DNA from: Ashinkailepas kermadecensis
Taxonomy: Eukaryota > Arthropoda > Thecostraca > Neolepadidae
DNA length: 64,000 nt
NCBI GenBank assembly: GCA_034440615.1
Contig: JAOTOM010003935.1
Location: 1 to 64,000, forward strand
Direction: 5' to 3'
The translations under genes and the position numbers were made by a program. Positions 22,430-34,383 of this stretch are shown piece after piece (within the stretch, counting starts at the first letter, position 1; each line of letters begins with the position of its first letter). The notes under the pieces were generated by a model. The model was not told the origin of the DNA, ran no database searches, and saw nothing but the letters and a program-made list of their open reading frames with translations.

Positions 22430-23384
22430 TAAATTTTTCTTAAAAGGTGTTCTTGGAATTTTTGGATTTTTTTGCTGAATACTATGTTTATGAACGTGAT
22501 TCGGAAGATGCGGTCATTCGTTTTCTCCGTAAATGCTTACGTCTCGGTTAATCTTAGCGATAATATCTATAATGCGCCATATATACCACACCGCTGCTCT
22601 TTGTTGCATAATTTATCCATCCCTCACTTGGCACTTCTCAGACGTGATTAAAGGGACAGTCAACACTTCACGCAGTTGATTCAACACTTTTTCACGTCGA
22701 AAATGCTTAATTTCCGCCTCTTTGCCACATAGATGACACACCAGGACTATTTAACACAACGCCGAAAAACTAAACATACAGCACGGCTCAGAGAGCAGCC
22801 GGCTTCTGCTCGGTCTCGTCTTGCCTCACGACTTCCAACAAATAGTAAGATAATTCATAATTGAATAGGAAAACCTAACCTAACCTAACCTAACCTAACC
22901 TAACCTAACCCAACCTAACCTAACGTAATACAATCACTCTTATCTAAACTAATATAAACTCATATATTATAATTTAAAAACACAAGCGTAATATTTATCC
23001 TGACGTCATCCTTACACACGGCCTTGAGTTAGTTTTTTTCGGAGTTCTTGTAGGGTAGTGTCGGCGTATCATCTATGTGGCAAAGAGGCGGAAATTAAGC
23101 ATTTTCGACGTGAAAAAGTGTTGAAATCAACTGCGTTTAGTGTTGAATGTCCCTTTAATCACGTCTGAGAAGTGCCAGGTGAGGGATGGATAAATTATGC
23201 AACAAATAACAGCGGTGTGGCATATATGGCGCATTATAGATATTATCGCTAAGATTAACCGAGACGTAAGCATTTACGGAGAAAACGAATGATCGCATCT
23301 TCCGAATCACGTTCATAAACATAGTATTCCGTTAAAAAAATCCAAAAGTTCCAGAAACACAGTTTAAGAAAAAAATACCAGCGA
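22430..23384. mobile_element. Foldback element 2 with telomere-like loop
   Basis: Arms 22430-22742 and about 23057-23384 are inverted copies at high identity: CCGCCTCTTTGCCACATAGA inward, GCACTTCTCAGACGTGATTA in the middle, and AAATGCTTACGTCTCGGTTA further out. The 314-bp loop contains a (CCTAA)n tract. There is no coding potential, so this is a non-autonomous long-TIR/foldback element. Outer ends are approximate. Confidence 0.88.
22872..22924 (-). repeat. Interstitial (CCTAA)n / TTAGG tract
   Basis: About ten CCTAA units with one CCCAA variant. TTAGG is the usual arthropod telomere repeat; here it lies in the loop of foldback 2. Confidence 0.93.
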
Positions 23385-24056
23385 TTTAAGCGGTGAACAC
23401 CAGCAATGCAGCGTTTTAGACAGGGATTCCTGCCATATTTAAAGTTGTGCAATTATGGTTTGTGTGTGACATCATGCATTGCGCACTGCGGTCTTGTGCA
23501 GGGTTTTCTTTTATGTGGTGTAAGCTCAAGTGATGTTTTTTGCTAAATTGTTTTACAATCAATTGGTTGAAAACCAACTAAAGTTTATCTTGGCTGGTGA
23601 TATGGGTGTACAGGGAAATTCACGACACGGGTTGGTGGAGATTTCAGTTGATGTTTTCATGTTTGGGGGTTGGGGTGGGGGTGGGTTTATTGCGATAGAC
23701 AAGCTTTTATTGGGAATGCGGAGAATGTGATCAATCTCACGTATCCAATGTCGTTGAAAGGTCGGCTATCTGCAGGCATTTGCTAGGTCGAGCGACTCAG
23801 CCATTCCCGATAAGTTGCGGTGGAGGTGGGGGTGGGGTGTGGATGTCGGGATATATGTGTCCATGTCAGGTAGGTACATGCCATCGCAAATGGCATCAAA
23901 TCAAGCTCGCTCTGCTCGTGGTTTGTCATTTAGCCGTAAGTCTCAGTGGATTGTGGAGTGCCATAGTTTTTTTTTCACACTGCAGTATTATATGTTGGAA
24001 ACTTAGGTTGTGAATTGAGGTCATTCGGATAGTGAAAGTATTTTAGTCTGTTGCAG
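23385..24056. other. Upstream of a possible gene; G-rich tracts
   Basis: No gene recognised. G-rich tracts at about 23665-23690 and 23818-23845 (GGTGGAGGTGGGGGTGGGG) could form G-quadruplexes or act as a promoter-proximal element for the exons that follow. 24051-24056 (TTGCAG) ends a plausible splice acceptor. Confidence 0.3.
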
Positions 24057-24071
24057 ACTGCCACTGCAGCT

Positions 24072-24158
24072 ATGCCACGCAATTCAGGTATCAGTCAACG
24101 GAACCCCCGCCGCCAGGCACTGCTTCGTCTCCGCGCAGCCCTCAAGGATGCAATCCAG
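24072..24158 (+). CDS. Candidate first coding exon, unknown gene
   Basis: An ATG opens 29 codons (starting MPRNSGISQRNPRRQALL) that end at a consensus donor, CCAG|GTAAGT. A splice acceptor (TTGCAG) lies just upstream, so the leader is probably spliced. The peptide is basic (RNPRRQ...RLRAALKDA) and likely helical. It ends in phase 0. No family recognised. Confidence 0.4.
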
Positions 24159-24272
24159 GTAAGTTACATTATGTTTCAATTTATTTGAAAGTGGCAAATT
24201 GCACCAAATTTCCAAAAAAGTTGTGGTTTGCTCATTCCCCATCTGTTTGCTCATCAGTATATCAATCTACAG

Positions 24273-24335
24273 AATGTCACCTTATACTGGAATGGTAACA
24301 GTTGTCAGCCAGTGAATGCCCGTAATGTTATGTTG
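24273..24335 (+). CDS. Candidate exon 2 (duplicated exon, first copy)
   Basis: Between CTACAG and a GTAAGT donor are 63 bp (21 codons, phase 0-0) encoding NVTLYWNGNSCQPVNARNVML. It is compatible with the phase-0 exon upstream. The acceptor has a weak pyrimidine tract, so splicing is uncertain. Confidence 0.3.
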
Positions 24336-24450
24336 GTAAGTTACAGTGTGTTACCATTGATTTGAAAGTGGCAAATTGCACCAAATTTCCAAAAAAGCAG
24401 TGGTTTGCCCATTTCCCCATCCATTTGCTCATCAGTATATCAGTCTACAG

Positions 24451-24522
24451 AATGTCACCTTATACTTGAATGATACAGATTGTCAGCCCACAAATGCCCA
24501 GTCATGTTATGTATTGCAGTAA
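24451..24522 (+). CDS. Candidate terminal exon (duplicated exon, second copy)
   Basis: Starts after CTACAG with the same NVTLY reading as the previous exon, diverges, and reaches TAA at 24520-24522. Together the three exons would make a 73-residue protein. Alternatively this copy is dead and the real gene continues to 28349. Confidence 0.25.
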   Translation, partial: NVTLYLNDTDCQPTNAQSCYVLQ

Positions 24523-27500
24523 TGTTCAGATAAATGCCCTACAGGGCAAAAATAGTAGCCAAACCTACTGTAACCTAAACTACTGTAAACAATTCTGTAT
24601 GTTCCAGGTTAGGTTAGGAAATTTTTCAAAAATATATTGAGTTTCTTCTTCAAAAACAGTTCCTGCTAGCTTAGACTAGGTTATGTTAGGTCAGGATTTT
24701 TATTTGATTTAATTGTGTCAAAATTTTCATTCAATTTTTAATCAAATTATTTGTTATTTTCATGGAAGGTTAGGCTAGGGTATGCTAGGATATGTTGCAT
24801 CATTTTCTCTGGGTTTTGAACTTTACTTTTTATGCTATGTTAGCCAACTTCAAGCCCATTTTTGGGTGTTATTTTGTCTTGCAACTGATAGTACACATTT
24901 GCCGAGGAAATAAACCATCATATCATGTTCACCACATTTATAAACATTGCATTAGACAAATAAATTCTAAGAAATGAGGAGTTACTTTAAACTGCAAATT
25001 TACCCCAACCCCATTAGAAGTAGAAGCTCTGCAGTTAGCAACGGTCTATCTTCCCATTGCCTGCCAAAGCCAGAGAAGCTGTTAATAAGGGGTTTTGCAC
25101 TGTAGGAGCTAGACAAATTTAACATACCTCAATGAGATGTTCCTGGTTGTGAGCCATTGTATCATCATCACTGAAATCCTCAATTGGAATAGCAAATGAG
25201 ACGATGGGCAATCATGGCCCTCTGTGGTTTGTATGGTCCTGACTGTGTTACATGGCTGGGATGCTTGGTACCCACAAGGTATGCTACACTTCAAACAAAT
25301 TACCTCAGTGGGAATAGCAGTGTTGCCTAAAAACCTACATTTTGGTCATTCTTCCAAAAAGAAAGAGCAATTATATATCAGTGAGGTAGGTCATAACTGT
25401 GACACTGTTAATACATTTCCACTTGCAACACAATTATTTGTCTAACAGGTTTCACCTTCATGTAAATAGTCTCAAGAAGTTCAGAAGATTTAAACAAATT
25501 GAGATATAAGAAATGAGAAAGAACCTAACCTAACATAAACAACAATTACAAACCAAATAGCATATGCAAAACAATAACACAAGGGCTGGAAGATACTGTT
25601 CATTCCAACCACTGTAACATGGCACCCCAGTCAAATTTGTCCAGGGTGACCAGGCTCATCAGTCTGCTGTTGAGACTGGTTGCTGCCTGACATTAGTTGA
25701 GTGTATAGACTGAATTAATGTGGGATTTATATGGTGGCATATATGGTTTGTATGTTGGGGTTTCATTACATCATTTAGTTATAATATTATTATGTTTGAC
25801 TATGACAGGTTTTTGTTTTGGTATCATGTCTGTGCATTTTTTTTCTGTAGTGGGTAATACATCAAATTCTTCGTTTCATGGGGGGCAGAAGGGTGGTTGT
25901 AAGCAATGCTACTTTGTCTGATGATTCATAAACCAAATTGTTTGCTGTGTTATTTCCCAGGGCCTCATAAAATTATTGAAATATTTTGCAGAGGGATCAT
26001 CATAGTGAAGTTTTCTTTTGGGTACTGCAGTGTCCTGACCGACTTGATTTGTCCAAAATGTGAGAGAGGATGATGATGATTTGGTTTGGGCTTTACAAAT
26101 ATTCATGTTCATCAAGTTTGAAAAACTCATCAGCGTTGGGCAGCTTGCAGACTGAATTAACTTATACAACATTCTCACCACACAATTCCCGTAGCTTTGC
26201 CGCAAATAGTGAATGAAGCTCGGTTTAGCTAAGAATGTGGCGACATTGGTAGAGGAATGTCCCCGATTGCAGGATCGTCAGTACTGGGGAGCCAGAGGAT
26301 CTATTCCCCTGGAACCCCATGGTAACTCCCATCCCCTACCAATGGAAAGGCATTCCCAAACTTTTAGCATTTCGCCCATGTGGCGTGCCTGGCCGTGCCC
26401 CTCCCCCGGAAAAATAAATCCCGATACTTGGAATGTAGCTTGTTTCACATGTGACATTTGGAACTGTGTGTTTCCCTTCTTGTGACCGATGTCTTTACAT
26501 TGATGAACATCGGTGATGAATATGAACTGGGCGGGGGGTGGGGAGGGGGCGTGGAAATGTTCGCCCAGATCCCTGTGCATATACATGTACATCAACCCCT
26601 CTGTTGTCCGCCGTTATCAACGGCGGCGCCTTTATCTCCCTTAGAACCGCCACCAGGCTGGAGAGTATTGCGCTATGTACGGATGAGAAGTACGGATATA
26701 TGTACGGAGTATGGGATGGGGTAGGAGGGAAGACATACGCGAGACATCCACCTCGGCCTTTATTTGCCTTTAACACATGGTCACCAGCTGTCCACAGAGA
26801 GGCAGTGCCTTTTCTTTAACACAAACTAATAAACCTGCCTAACACTTATCGCTGACACAAAGTGATCATGTTTGTTATAAGTACCTACATACCGCGGCAA
26901 CTTCAATATGGAGGTAATTGAACCTGATTTAATAGGGTCGGGTTACGTTGTTTCCATGTTTGATGCTATTTAATACATATCAGTTGTTCTGAAGTACAAT
27001 TGCGTCGGTATTAGTAAATAAACCCGTGGGTGACCTATCGGTAATTAGTGACCTTGAAATTCGTGATGGTTTTTAAGGGTAACTATAAGACCTACATTAA
27101 AACGGGATGGATGTTTTTATCCTAGAAAAACATTTTCCAATCATATGTCTTCATGTCATTGTTCTACATCATATAGCTTTCCAATGGAAGAAAGCCTACA
27201 CGAAATTCGTCCTACTCGAAAAGCGCAAAATTCGCGAAAAGTCGCGAAGAACCAAATGTTGTATTTATAAGAAGGACGCTTTTTTTTGTTTGGTCGACGA
27301 AATCATGCCCACTTATATTCCACCGTCAAATGTGTCGATTTTGATGGGCTAGGCGTCACGTGAGGTCATGAGGTCGCGAGATCCAATGCAAAAATGATTG
27401 ATATATTGTGGAAATGTTTCAGTAAATCTTTTTTCTTCTGAACTATATCTCATTTGCCACCCTTTCCCCTTAGTGATGAGATATCCATCGTCAAACCAAC

Positions 27501-28348
27501 CCATGTTATTTGACTAAAACTAATGCCGGAGGCTATAGCTCTAAAGCCGTTGACCGAGTCTGGCTGAAATTTGCACAGCCGTATTCAGAGCCAAAGACTA
27601 CCATATAAGCAAATTTTGGTCTCAATTTAAATTTATGGGGTGACGTACATTGGTCGATCTGTCGTGGAACGCACCAGCTGTCGCCTGTCTGTTAGCACTC
27701 ATATGGACATTTTATGCCTCGTTTCCTGGCTGTGGTTGGGTGTGTTGGGCCAAGTCAGTTTCATTGCTCATCGGCGACGACGGCCAGTCGGCGGATGCTG
27801 TGTTATTGCACCACAAACACTATAAGCAGAAGCTGCTGCCTGTCTGCGTATGCTGACATGGAAATTTGATGCCTCGATTCTCGGCTCTTGCTGGGTGTGT
27901 TGTCCCGAGTCAGGTTCTGTTCTCACCGGCGGCGACGTGCATCATACAGTACATGTGGGGCATGTCTGGAGTGTGGCATCCAGACACTTCCCTTGACGGT
28001 GTGGTGCAATAGGTGATGCCGGCCAATGCTAGGGCAGGGCGTTGGTCCGGTGGGTCCCCCGCTCCCATGAGCAACTACCTGAAGTCATGAGCAGCGATGT
28101 CATTTTGTTCAGACAATAGCCGTTTAATCTGGAGAGCACCTGCACATTTCTAAATTCTTCATGTCCATTGCAACTGCATGGTTCGGGCTCTTTAAATACC
28201 ATGTAGATCTTGAATGCACCTTGAAGACTGAACAACCATAACCAGACTTCCTAGCAGTTAATCACCAACCTGGAAGCAACAGCTTGCCTTTACTGTCTTG
28301 TCCAGTAGTGTCAGAATGAATTGCGTACAAATTATCAGTTACCTGCAG
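24523..28348. other. Long non-coding or intronic stretch
   Basis: 3.8 kb without a recognised gene. It contains scattered TTAGG-like words (24600-24795), a purine/pyrimidine-skewed GC-rich patch near 26520-26640 and a faint duplication of about 150 bp near 27690 and 27840. Short open frames show no domain. If the exons on either side belong to one gene, this is intron. Confidence 0.35.
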
Positions 28349-28537
28349 CCAATCTCGTCCGGCAAATTTACTCTGGCCATTAACCCGTTGCTGCTGTCAT
28401 CTGTCCAGCCTGCCATGAACCTGGAGTTCCATGATGCTACAACAGATGGCGGTATGAGCGCAGCAACCCAGCCACGATGTACATGGTCCACCTTTCAGCG
28501 ACTCCGTCTGAACATCAAACGTTGCGACGATGAAATG
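28349..28537 (+). CDS. Candidate internal exon, unknown gene
   Basis: After TTACCTGCAG there are 63 open codons (PISSGKFTLAINPLLL ... RLRLNIKRCDDEM) ending at ATG|GTAAGC, phase 0-0 and so symmetrical. Composition is protein-like. No family recognised. It could be joined in frame to the phase-0 exon at 24072. Confidence 0.4.
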
Positions 28538-29915
28538 GTAAGCCGATGGACATCAAGTTCAAAACTAGTTTTCACGCCGCATCAAAAGAAGTGTAGCTAT
28601 GAGCGATGGCAAAGTCATACCAGTTCTACTCTGCAGTGTCTGGTGCAAAAGTTCGTCTGAACGAACCGGCTCTCCTCGACTCGACCTCTACGATTTTCAA
28701 ACCTCAAAAGCGTGTTTGTTACAATGTTTCTCGTCCAGACAGCTTCACTGAGAATCAGATGTGATCATTTAATTTTAATATTTGCTCTTTTTATCTCTAT
28801 ATTCTGCATTGAGCACTCTTAATCTGTGTTGAAAGAAAGGTTCGGAATTGCACTTCTGCTCTCAGACGATTTTCAACAGCGAATGACGGTATAATACAGC
28901 AATTACTGTTGTAATTTTCTCTCAGAGCCACATCTGCTCAATTAAGTTTTATATTTTCCCACTTTCATCAAAATATTTCTCCATAATTAATCTAAATCTT
29001 CGTTCAACGAGAGCAGTTGCCGGCGACATTCCTGTGCTCTGGCAATTAGCCGCCAAAGTCGTACCGCAGCCGGCACTCGCCATTCGGCCAGGTGACTAAT
29101 CTTTGGTTTCTATCCCGGAGCCTCAATTTCAGGCCCAGGCATCTGTGTGCATGCATCAAGGCAAATTGTTACATACAAGTGCAATGCGTCAGTAAAGATA
29201 ACCGATATGCACTGATATTCGAATTACCGATGTTTTTTTACCTAGCCATTACCCATCAAGCTAGTCCCCTTCTACTGACAGTTTACCGCATGTTCATTTG
29301 TAAACGTGGGTGTTGATATCTGAAAGTTAACTTATTGGGGAGGGGGTAAAATTCATGAAGGCAATGGGCAGGCCCAGATGGATTGGGGGCACACTCCATA
29401 TGGTTCCATGTCAAATGCTGAAATTATTGGGGTGGAGGGTCAAAGCCAACACTGAGGGGACATTTGCCCCCTCAAAACTATATATATAACAACACCCCTG
29501 TTTGTAACACATCAATGTCCACTATTTATGCTTGTCTATGAAGTTTGGCTCCCTTGTGAGTATGTATATTTTCTGCACCAGAAAGCATGCCTGCGGCTTA
29601 TTTACATCCTCGTTCTGCGTAATCTTCAAGAAAGGGACACAAATATTCAGTCAGAACATGTGTGAATGAGGAGAGGATAACTCTGTATTCCAGACATCAG
29701 TATCCTTGCAAATGTCCTTCAAATTCTGTAAATTCGGTCAGTCAGGACAGCGCATCACTCCGCATTTCTGGCATACACGAGGCATTCTCAGCCCAATAGA
29801 TTCGCATTGCCAGCTCAACAGTCAACTGCAATGACGTTTGTAAATGCAGGTTTCAACAGAACACTTATGACTGCATGTACCCTTCTTGACTCCGGCAACC
29901 CTTCTCCAAATGCAG
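28538..29915. other. Intergenic or intron
   Basis: No exon recognised. Near 29440-29500 is a second copy of the small GAGGGG/CCCCTC hairpin repeat seen near 6290. Confidence 0.35.
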
Positions 29916-30049
29916 AGTGTGCCGGCCTCTGCTGCACTGGCCACCAATCGGCTGACGACGGTTGGCGAGGTTAATGAAGAGGGGGTCTTCATCGGTCCGC
30001 ATTCTCCGCCAGACGATTTCCTTTGCATCAAACCTAAAGACAAGCTCAA
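29916..30049 (+). CDS. Candidate internal exon, unknown gene
   Basis: After CCAAATGCAG there are 134 bp, open from phase 0 to phase 2, ending at CTCAA|GTAAGC. The peptide (SVPASAALATNRLTT, then GEVNEEGVFIGPHSPPDD, ending KPKDKLK) looks like ordinary protein. Its phase fits the exon at 28349-28537. No family recognised and the next exon was not found. Confidence 0.45.
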
Positions 30050-30853
30050 GTAAGCAGTGTTGTTGGTCTGGGATTCGTTCTACCGTGCTATGCCGATTAC
30101 AAATATCAAAAGTTTGCGCCGTGGTCTTCATTACGATTTTTAGATCCAGCTGCCATCAACTCTATTCTATCAGCCTGCATCAAAGATGAATCCGTGGAGA
30201 TCCACGAATGAAGATCCTCGATAACAGCTTTACAATCAGTTTCTTTTAAAGTTGTACCACAACATTTTGCACAGTAGCTATGTCGAAGGCAACCCAATCT
30301 ACTCATGGTGTGTATTTGTATTTCTCTGTATTCATTTGGCCTCATCTTCTTATGACATCTGTGCGCTTGTGTATCAGCTTGTATGTAACCACGCTGTCTA
30401 CATTTTCTTCAGACATATTTCTTGCGTTCGTATTCCATTATGCACTTGTATGCTAAGACCTCTTGTATGAAAGGACATAGAATGGCCCATTTTTTGTCGA
30501 TTTGGTCTGATAACTGTGACAATACAATGCAATATCCCACGCTCTGACAAATTGCATTGGTCTCTGCCATGATGGGAGGTGTGTGGGGTTGTATGAATGC
30601 ACTTCCGTTTGTCTTTATTGGGGCTAATATTCCAAACAGTTGCTCATTCATATCATAGGAGAACATGACTATGTCTCCCTGGCATTACAACGGTTGCCAA
30701 CTTTCTGGGTGTGTCTTCCCTTTCCTGACAGACAGTGTTCCAGTCCCTACACCTGCTTACATCTCGCCTCCCATCAGAAGTGAGCTAACTATGTGCATGC
30801 ACTCGCGAAAAAGGGCGATTTTTACCTCGATAGTCAAAAGAATGTCTTCAATT
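30050..30853. other. No recognised gene
   Basis: Possible acceptors exist (for example TTTTCTTCAG at about 30404-30413) but no convincing exon follows. Confidence 0.35.
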
Positions 30854-30867
30854 CCTATTAACTTTGA

Positions 30868-30927
30868 GCGAATGGGCGCAAAATGACCAATGCAGTCGAC
30901 GCGCCCTAAAGCACAAATCCACCACCA
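30868..30927 (+). mobile_element. Minimal LINE-tail retroposon (60 bp)
   Basis: ATGGGCGCAAAATGACC, a loop, then GTCGACGCGCCCTAAAGCAC and a CCACCACCA-rich end. Flanked by a 14-bp duplication (30854-30867, CCTATTAACTTTGA; 30928-30941 with one mismatch). Only the terminal hairpin and tail of a LINE are present. Confidence 0.8.
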
Positions 30928-30941
30928 CCTATCAACTTTGA

Positions 30942-31477
30942 CAGCCGTCCTAATGCAGCAATTTTGTGAACCAATCTTGCCGTGCCAAAGGGTGAATTCG
31001 GTGTAAGTTGGAAAGCGTGGGTCAGATGCAAGCTATGCGAGACATTCGAGTTGCTGAGTTGTTACATTGGAACTACCCATATTATATGAATGCAGTTATG
31101 TCAGAACTTTGAGCTTATTGGCGTCTTGCCCTCGGTTTGGCCGTGAGCGAACACGGTAGTTTGGAAGCGCCAGACTTTTGCTTCAGGATGTGTGAAATTG
31201 ATTGTCCCAGAATCTGACCATTTTCCAAGAACACGTTCAAAACGATGCTTGCACGATGCAACGAATGCTTGCACGATGCTTGCACGATGTAACGATGCAA
31301 AACGAAGAATTTCTAAAAGCAATAAGAAATGTACTTAGACTCAATATTTCACGTTTCTCATTTTAGTTACCGTCAGTGCACGTATAGTCCATATCGGAAA
31401 ACATGATTCAGCACGAAAATACCAAAAATAATGCTTCGGCATGCTCAGAAATCTGTGTTGTCGCGGTCTGATAATTT
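30942..31477. other. No recognised gene
   Basis: Contains a small tandem repeat near 31240-31300 (GATGCTTGCACGATG, about three units). Nothing else recognised. Confidence 0.4.
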
Positions 31478-31775
31478 CACAAGATCATTGGATGACGCTA
31501 ACGATACTGCTACATCTATATATGTACTAGTACTGACGCTAATGGTACTGCTATAGCTGTATATGCACTGGTGCTGATGCTAACAATACTGCTGTAGCTA
31601 TATATGTACTTGTGCTGACGCTAACTGCTGCTGTAGCATGCTGCTGTAGTATGTATGCTGGTGCTGACTCTAATGGTGCTGCTATAGCTATATATGTGCT
31701 GGTGCTGACGCTAACAGTACTACTGTATATGTACTAGTGCTGATGGTAACGGTACTGATATAGCTATATATTTAG
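31478..31775. repeat. 43-bp satellite, left block
   Basis: Irregular units of about 42-43 bp built on GCTATATATGTACTAGTGCT and GATGCTAACGATACTGCTAT. The same satellite continues at 32530, on the far side of foldback 3. Confidence 0.88.
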
Positions 31776-31784
31776 ACAGTGTAG

Positions 31785-32515
31785 CATAACCTCCACAGTT
31801 CATAACATCCACAAGTTCAACATACCCGAAGCGGTCGTAACATCCACAGGTCCTAACCTCCACAGTTCACAACCTCCACAACTCCGAAGCGGTCATAGCC
31901 TTCATAGGTCATGACCTCCACAACTCCGATGCGGTCATAAACTTCACAGCTCATAACCTCCACAACTCCGAAGCGGTCATAACCCCTACAGTTCATAACC
32001 TCCACAACTCTAAAGCCGTCATAACCTCCACAGCTCACAACCTGCACAGATTCAAGACCTTCATAATTTCCTAGAAGCATCACTTTAGCTAGCTATCCCT
32101 CGGTAGCAGCACGGTCTAGGTATTATCGCAACGAATATGGAATGAATGTCATGGGATTGCATGTTGAAATATAGTAACCTAACATAACCTAACCTAACCT
32201 AACCTTGCCTAACCTTGCCTAACCTAGTCTAACCCAACCTAACCTAACCTAGCCTAACATAATACATAGACCGTGCTGCTGCCTAGCGATAGCTAGCCGA
32301 AGTGATACTTCTAGGAAATTATGATGTTCTTGAATATGTGAAGGTTATGGCCACTTCGGAGTTGTGGAGGTTATGACTGCATCATATTTGTGGAGGTTAT
32401 GACATGTGGAGGTTTTGACCTGTGGAGGTTGCGACTGCTTCGGGTATGTTGAATTTGTGGAGGTTATGAACTGCGGAGGTTATGACCTGTTGAGGTTATG
32501 ACCTGTGGAGGTTAT
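31785..32515. mobile_element. Foldback element 3 with telomere-like loop
   Basis: Left arm (about 31785-32125) and right arm (about 32268-32515) are inverted. Shared blocks are TTCAACATACCCGAAGC in the left arm and its complement near 32440, CATAATTTCCTAGAAG near 32065 and its complement near 32310, and GCAGCACGGTCTA. Within the arms a 26-34 bp unit (CATAACCTCCACAACTCC) is repeated. It splits the 43-bp satellite, so it inserted there. Confidence 0.85.
32175..32263 (-). repeat. Degenerate (CCTAA)n / TTAGG tract
   Basis: Units of CCTAA mixed with CATAA, CTTGC and CCCAA variants in the loop of foldback 3. Confidence 0.88.
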
Positions 32516-32529
32516 AATACACCTTCATG

Positions 32530-33225
32530 CATGTGCTAGTGGCACATGCATGGATGCTAATGACACTGCCAAAGCTATATATGTACTAGTGATGACGTTA
32601 ACGGTACTGCCATAGCTATGTAGGTACTAGTGCTGATGCTAATGATACTGTTAAAGCTATATGTGTACTAGTGCTGATGCTAACAATACTGTTATAGCTA
32701 TATATGTATTAGTGCTGATGCTAACATTACTGCCATAGCTATATATGTACTAGTATTGATGCTAATGATAATGCTAGGGGACGAGTGGTCTAGGGGTAAG
32801 ATGCTCGTCTCACAATCAGAAGATTGTGGGTTCGAGTCTCACCTGTCGCTACTCTTCGCCCGCGACCAATCGGCGTGAGAGATTGGCTACATGACTCAAC
32901 GGTCGACGTGTCGTAAAACCAATAACCAACCAATGATAATGCTATATATATGTATGTACTAGTGCTGATGCCAACAGTACTGCTATAGTAATATATGTAC
33001 TAGTGCTGATGATAATGATACTGCTATAGCTATATATGTGTTTGTGCTGATGATAACGATACTGCTATAACTATGTATGCACTAGTGCTGATGCTAACGA
33101 CACTGCTATATATATGTGTGTGTGTGTGTGTACTGGCACTGACGCTAGCGGTACTGCTATAACTATATATGTACTAGTGCTGATGCTAATGATACTGCTA
33201 TAGCTCTATATGTACTAGTGCCGAG
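32530..33225. repeat. 43-bp satellite, right block
   Basis: Continues the left block in the same orientation, interrupted by SINE-A at 32777-32931. A (TG)n run lies near 33116-33131. Confidence 0.88.
32777..32931 (+). mobile_element. SINE-A with perfect target duplication
   Basis: A complete 155-bp copy: A box GTGGTCTAGGGG, B box GGGTTCGAGTC, central CGCGACCAATCGGCGTGAGA, tail GTGTCGTAAAACCAATAACC. AATGATAATGCTA flanks it on both sides (32764-32776 and 32932-32944), a perfect 13-bp duplication inside the satellite. It is a recent-looking retroposition. The head resembles tRNA-Pro. Confidence 0.95.
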
Positions 33226-33960
33226 AGGGTGAACGGCGGTAGCCCGATACAAATCCGCCTGTCAGCTGATTGAACTGCGGTAATCGAGTTGCGAGATAAC
33301 TGGGCCGAATTGGCAAGAAAAAAGCATGCGGTTCGATGGACAGCGACTCTTCCCGTAAGCCTGCGTGTTTGGTTCAAGTTCAAATTTCACCGTACAACAT
33401 GGTGAACGGTACCTTTAATGAATACGCCGGCCACTTGAGACAACTGTTTTGCGAGGATGTTCTCTGACGTCTGCAATTTATTGTCCTCAATGTCTGGCTA
33501 TTTTATACATGATGAAAGCAATAGCAATGAAAGCATAGTCGTGGCAGTCGTGGGTCCTGCCACGACTAATGAAACATCAAAACTTCTATGCCTCAATGCA
33601 TATTACGTCGTTCAGGATAACTTGTTTGTAGTCATGTGTTCTATTGACGAGCCTATTGGCGCTTTATAGCATTTGTAGTTGGCGCGCCCTATTGCTCAAT
33701 GTCTCGCTGACTCCTGTCAGCTGCACCACATATATCCTCCGTGCATTGTAACCGTGACTCACGGATGTGCCGGTTTTCAGAGCGGACGGTATGCTGGACA
33801 CACTGGGACCGCAGCCGAGTGCCATAATCGGTGAGTCCTGACAAGCGTGTCTGTCAATACGCTTGTTTTACCAGACCAGACAGCAGCAGTGATATGGTCG
33901 AGAGTAGTCTGAGTTAGCAGGGCAGTCTATTGTATACCTGACATCTTCGACGGGTTTAAG
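33226..33960. other. No recognised gene; weak LINE-tail relic
   Basis: Near 33655-33697 ATTGGCGCTTTATAGCA ... GGCGCGCCCTA resembles a decayed LINE-tail hairpin. Nothing else recognised. Confidence 0.35.
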
Positions 33961-34383
33961 CCTATCATGCGGGGGCAGTGGTATGGGCAGAACATCTGGG
34001 TACACCGGCAGACTAGGCAGGCAGCTTCGCAACAGCAGCATGCTCAGGAGCAGGCGAGGAACGTCGGAGGAATCTTGCGCCACGTCCTGGATACTTTTGA
34101 TGACGTCACGGGTACACGAAGTAGAAACTGGAAAAGTGTGGTGCTGTTCCAAAATATGTCGTCTTGTCTTCACACGAGAATGCAAATTGGTGAAAACGGG
34201 AAGCAGATTATGCTGTCTCCAAATCGAGCGCCTGGACACAACAGCCTGAGGGGAGAAAGGCCGGCCGACCTTGAAGTCATCGACCCCCGGTGGAAAACGC
34301 CACCAGCTCTGGCGGAACGCCACGAAGGCCCCAGACCTCAAGGGCTCAAGAAAAAAAGCATGGCCCAAGAAAAACGAAAATGA
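33961..34383. other. Two opposing open frames, unrecognised
   Basis: A plus-strand frame (33967-34383, 138 codons) and a minus-strand frame (33868-34368, 166 codons) overlap. Neither shows a known domain, splice pattern or clear start context. The plus-strand product is Gln- and Arg-rich and ends in a lysine-rich tail. At most one is real. Confidence 0.25.

Larger units (their letters stand above)
24159..24522 (+). repeat. Tandem duplication of an intron-exon unit
   Basis: A unit of about 177-178 bp beginning GTAAGTTACA occurs at 24159 and again at 24336. Shared text includes AAAGTGGCAAATTGCACCAA and CAGAATGTCACCTTATACT. Each copy holds an intron-like part and a short open part. Confidence 0.85.

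Noticed and set aside
22872..22924. True chromosome end
   Set aside because: The TTAGG tract is short, interstitial and inside a foldback loop; unique sequence continues on both sides.
32777..32850. Functional tRNA-Pro gene
   Set aside because: The A and B boxes are present, but the acceptor and anticodon stems do not form and a SINE body with a 13-bp target duplication follows.
31478..33225. CRISPR-like array
   Set aside because: This is an irregular satellite of about 43 bp without unique spacers, in a eukaryotic context.
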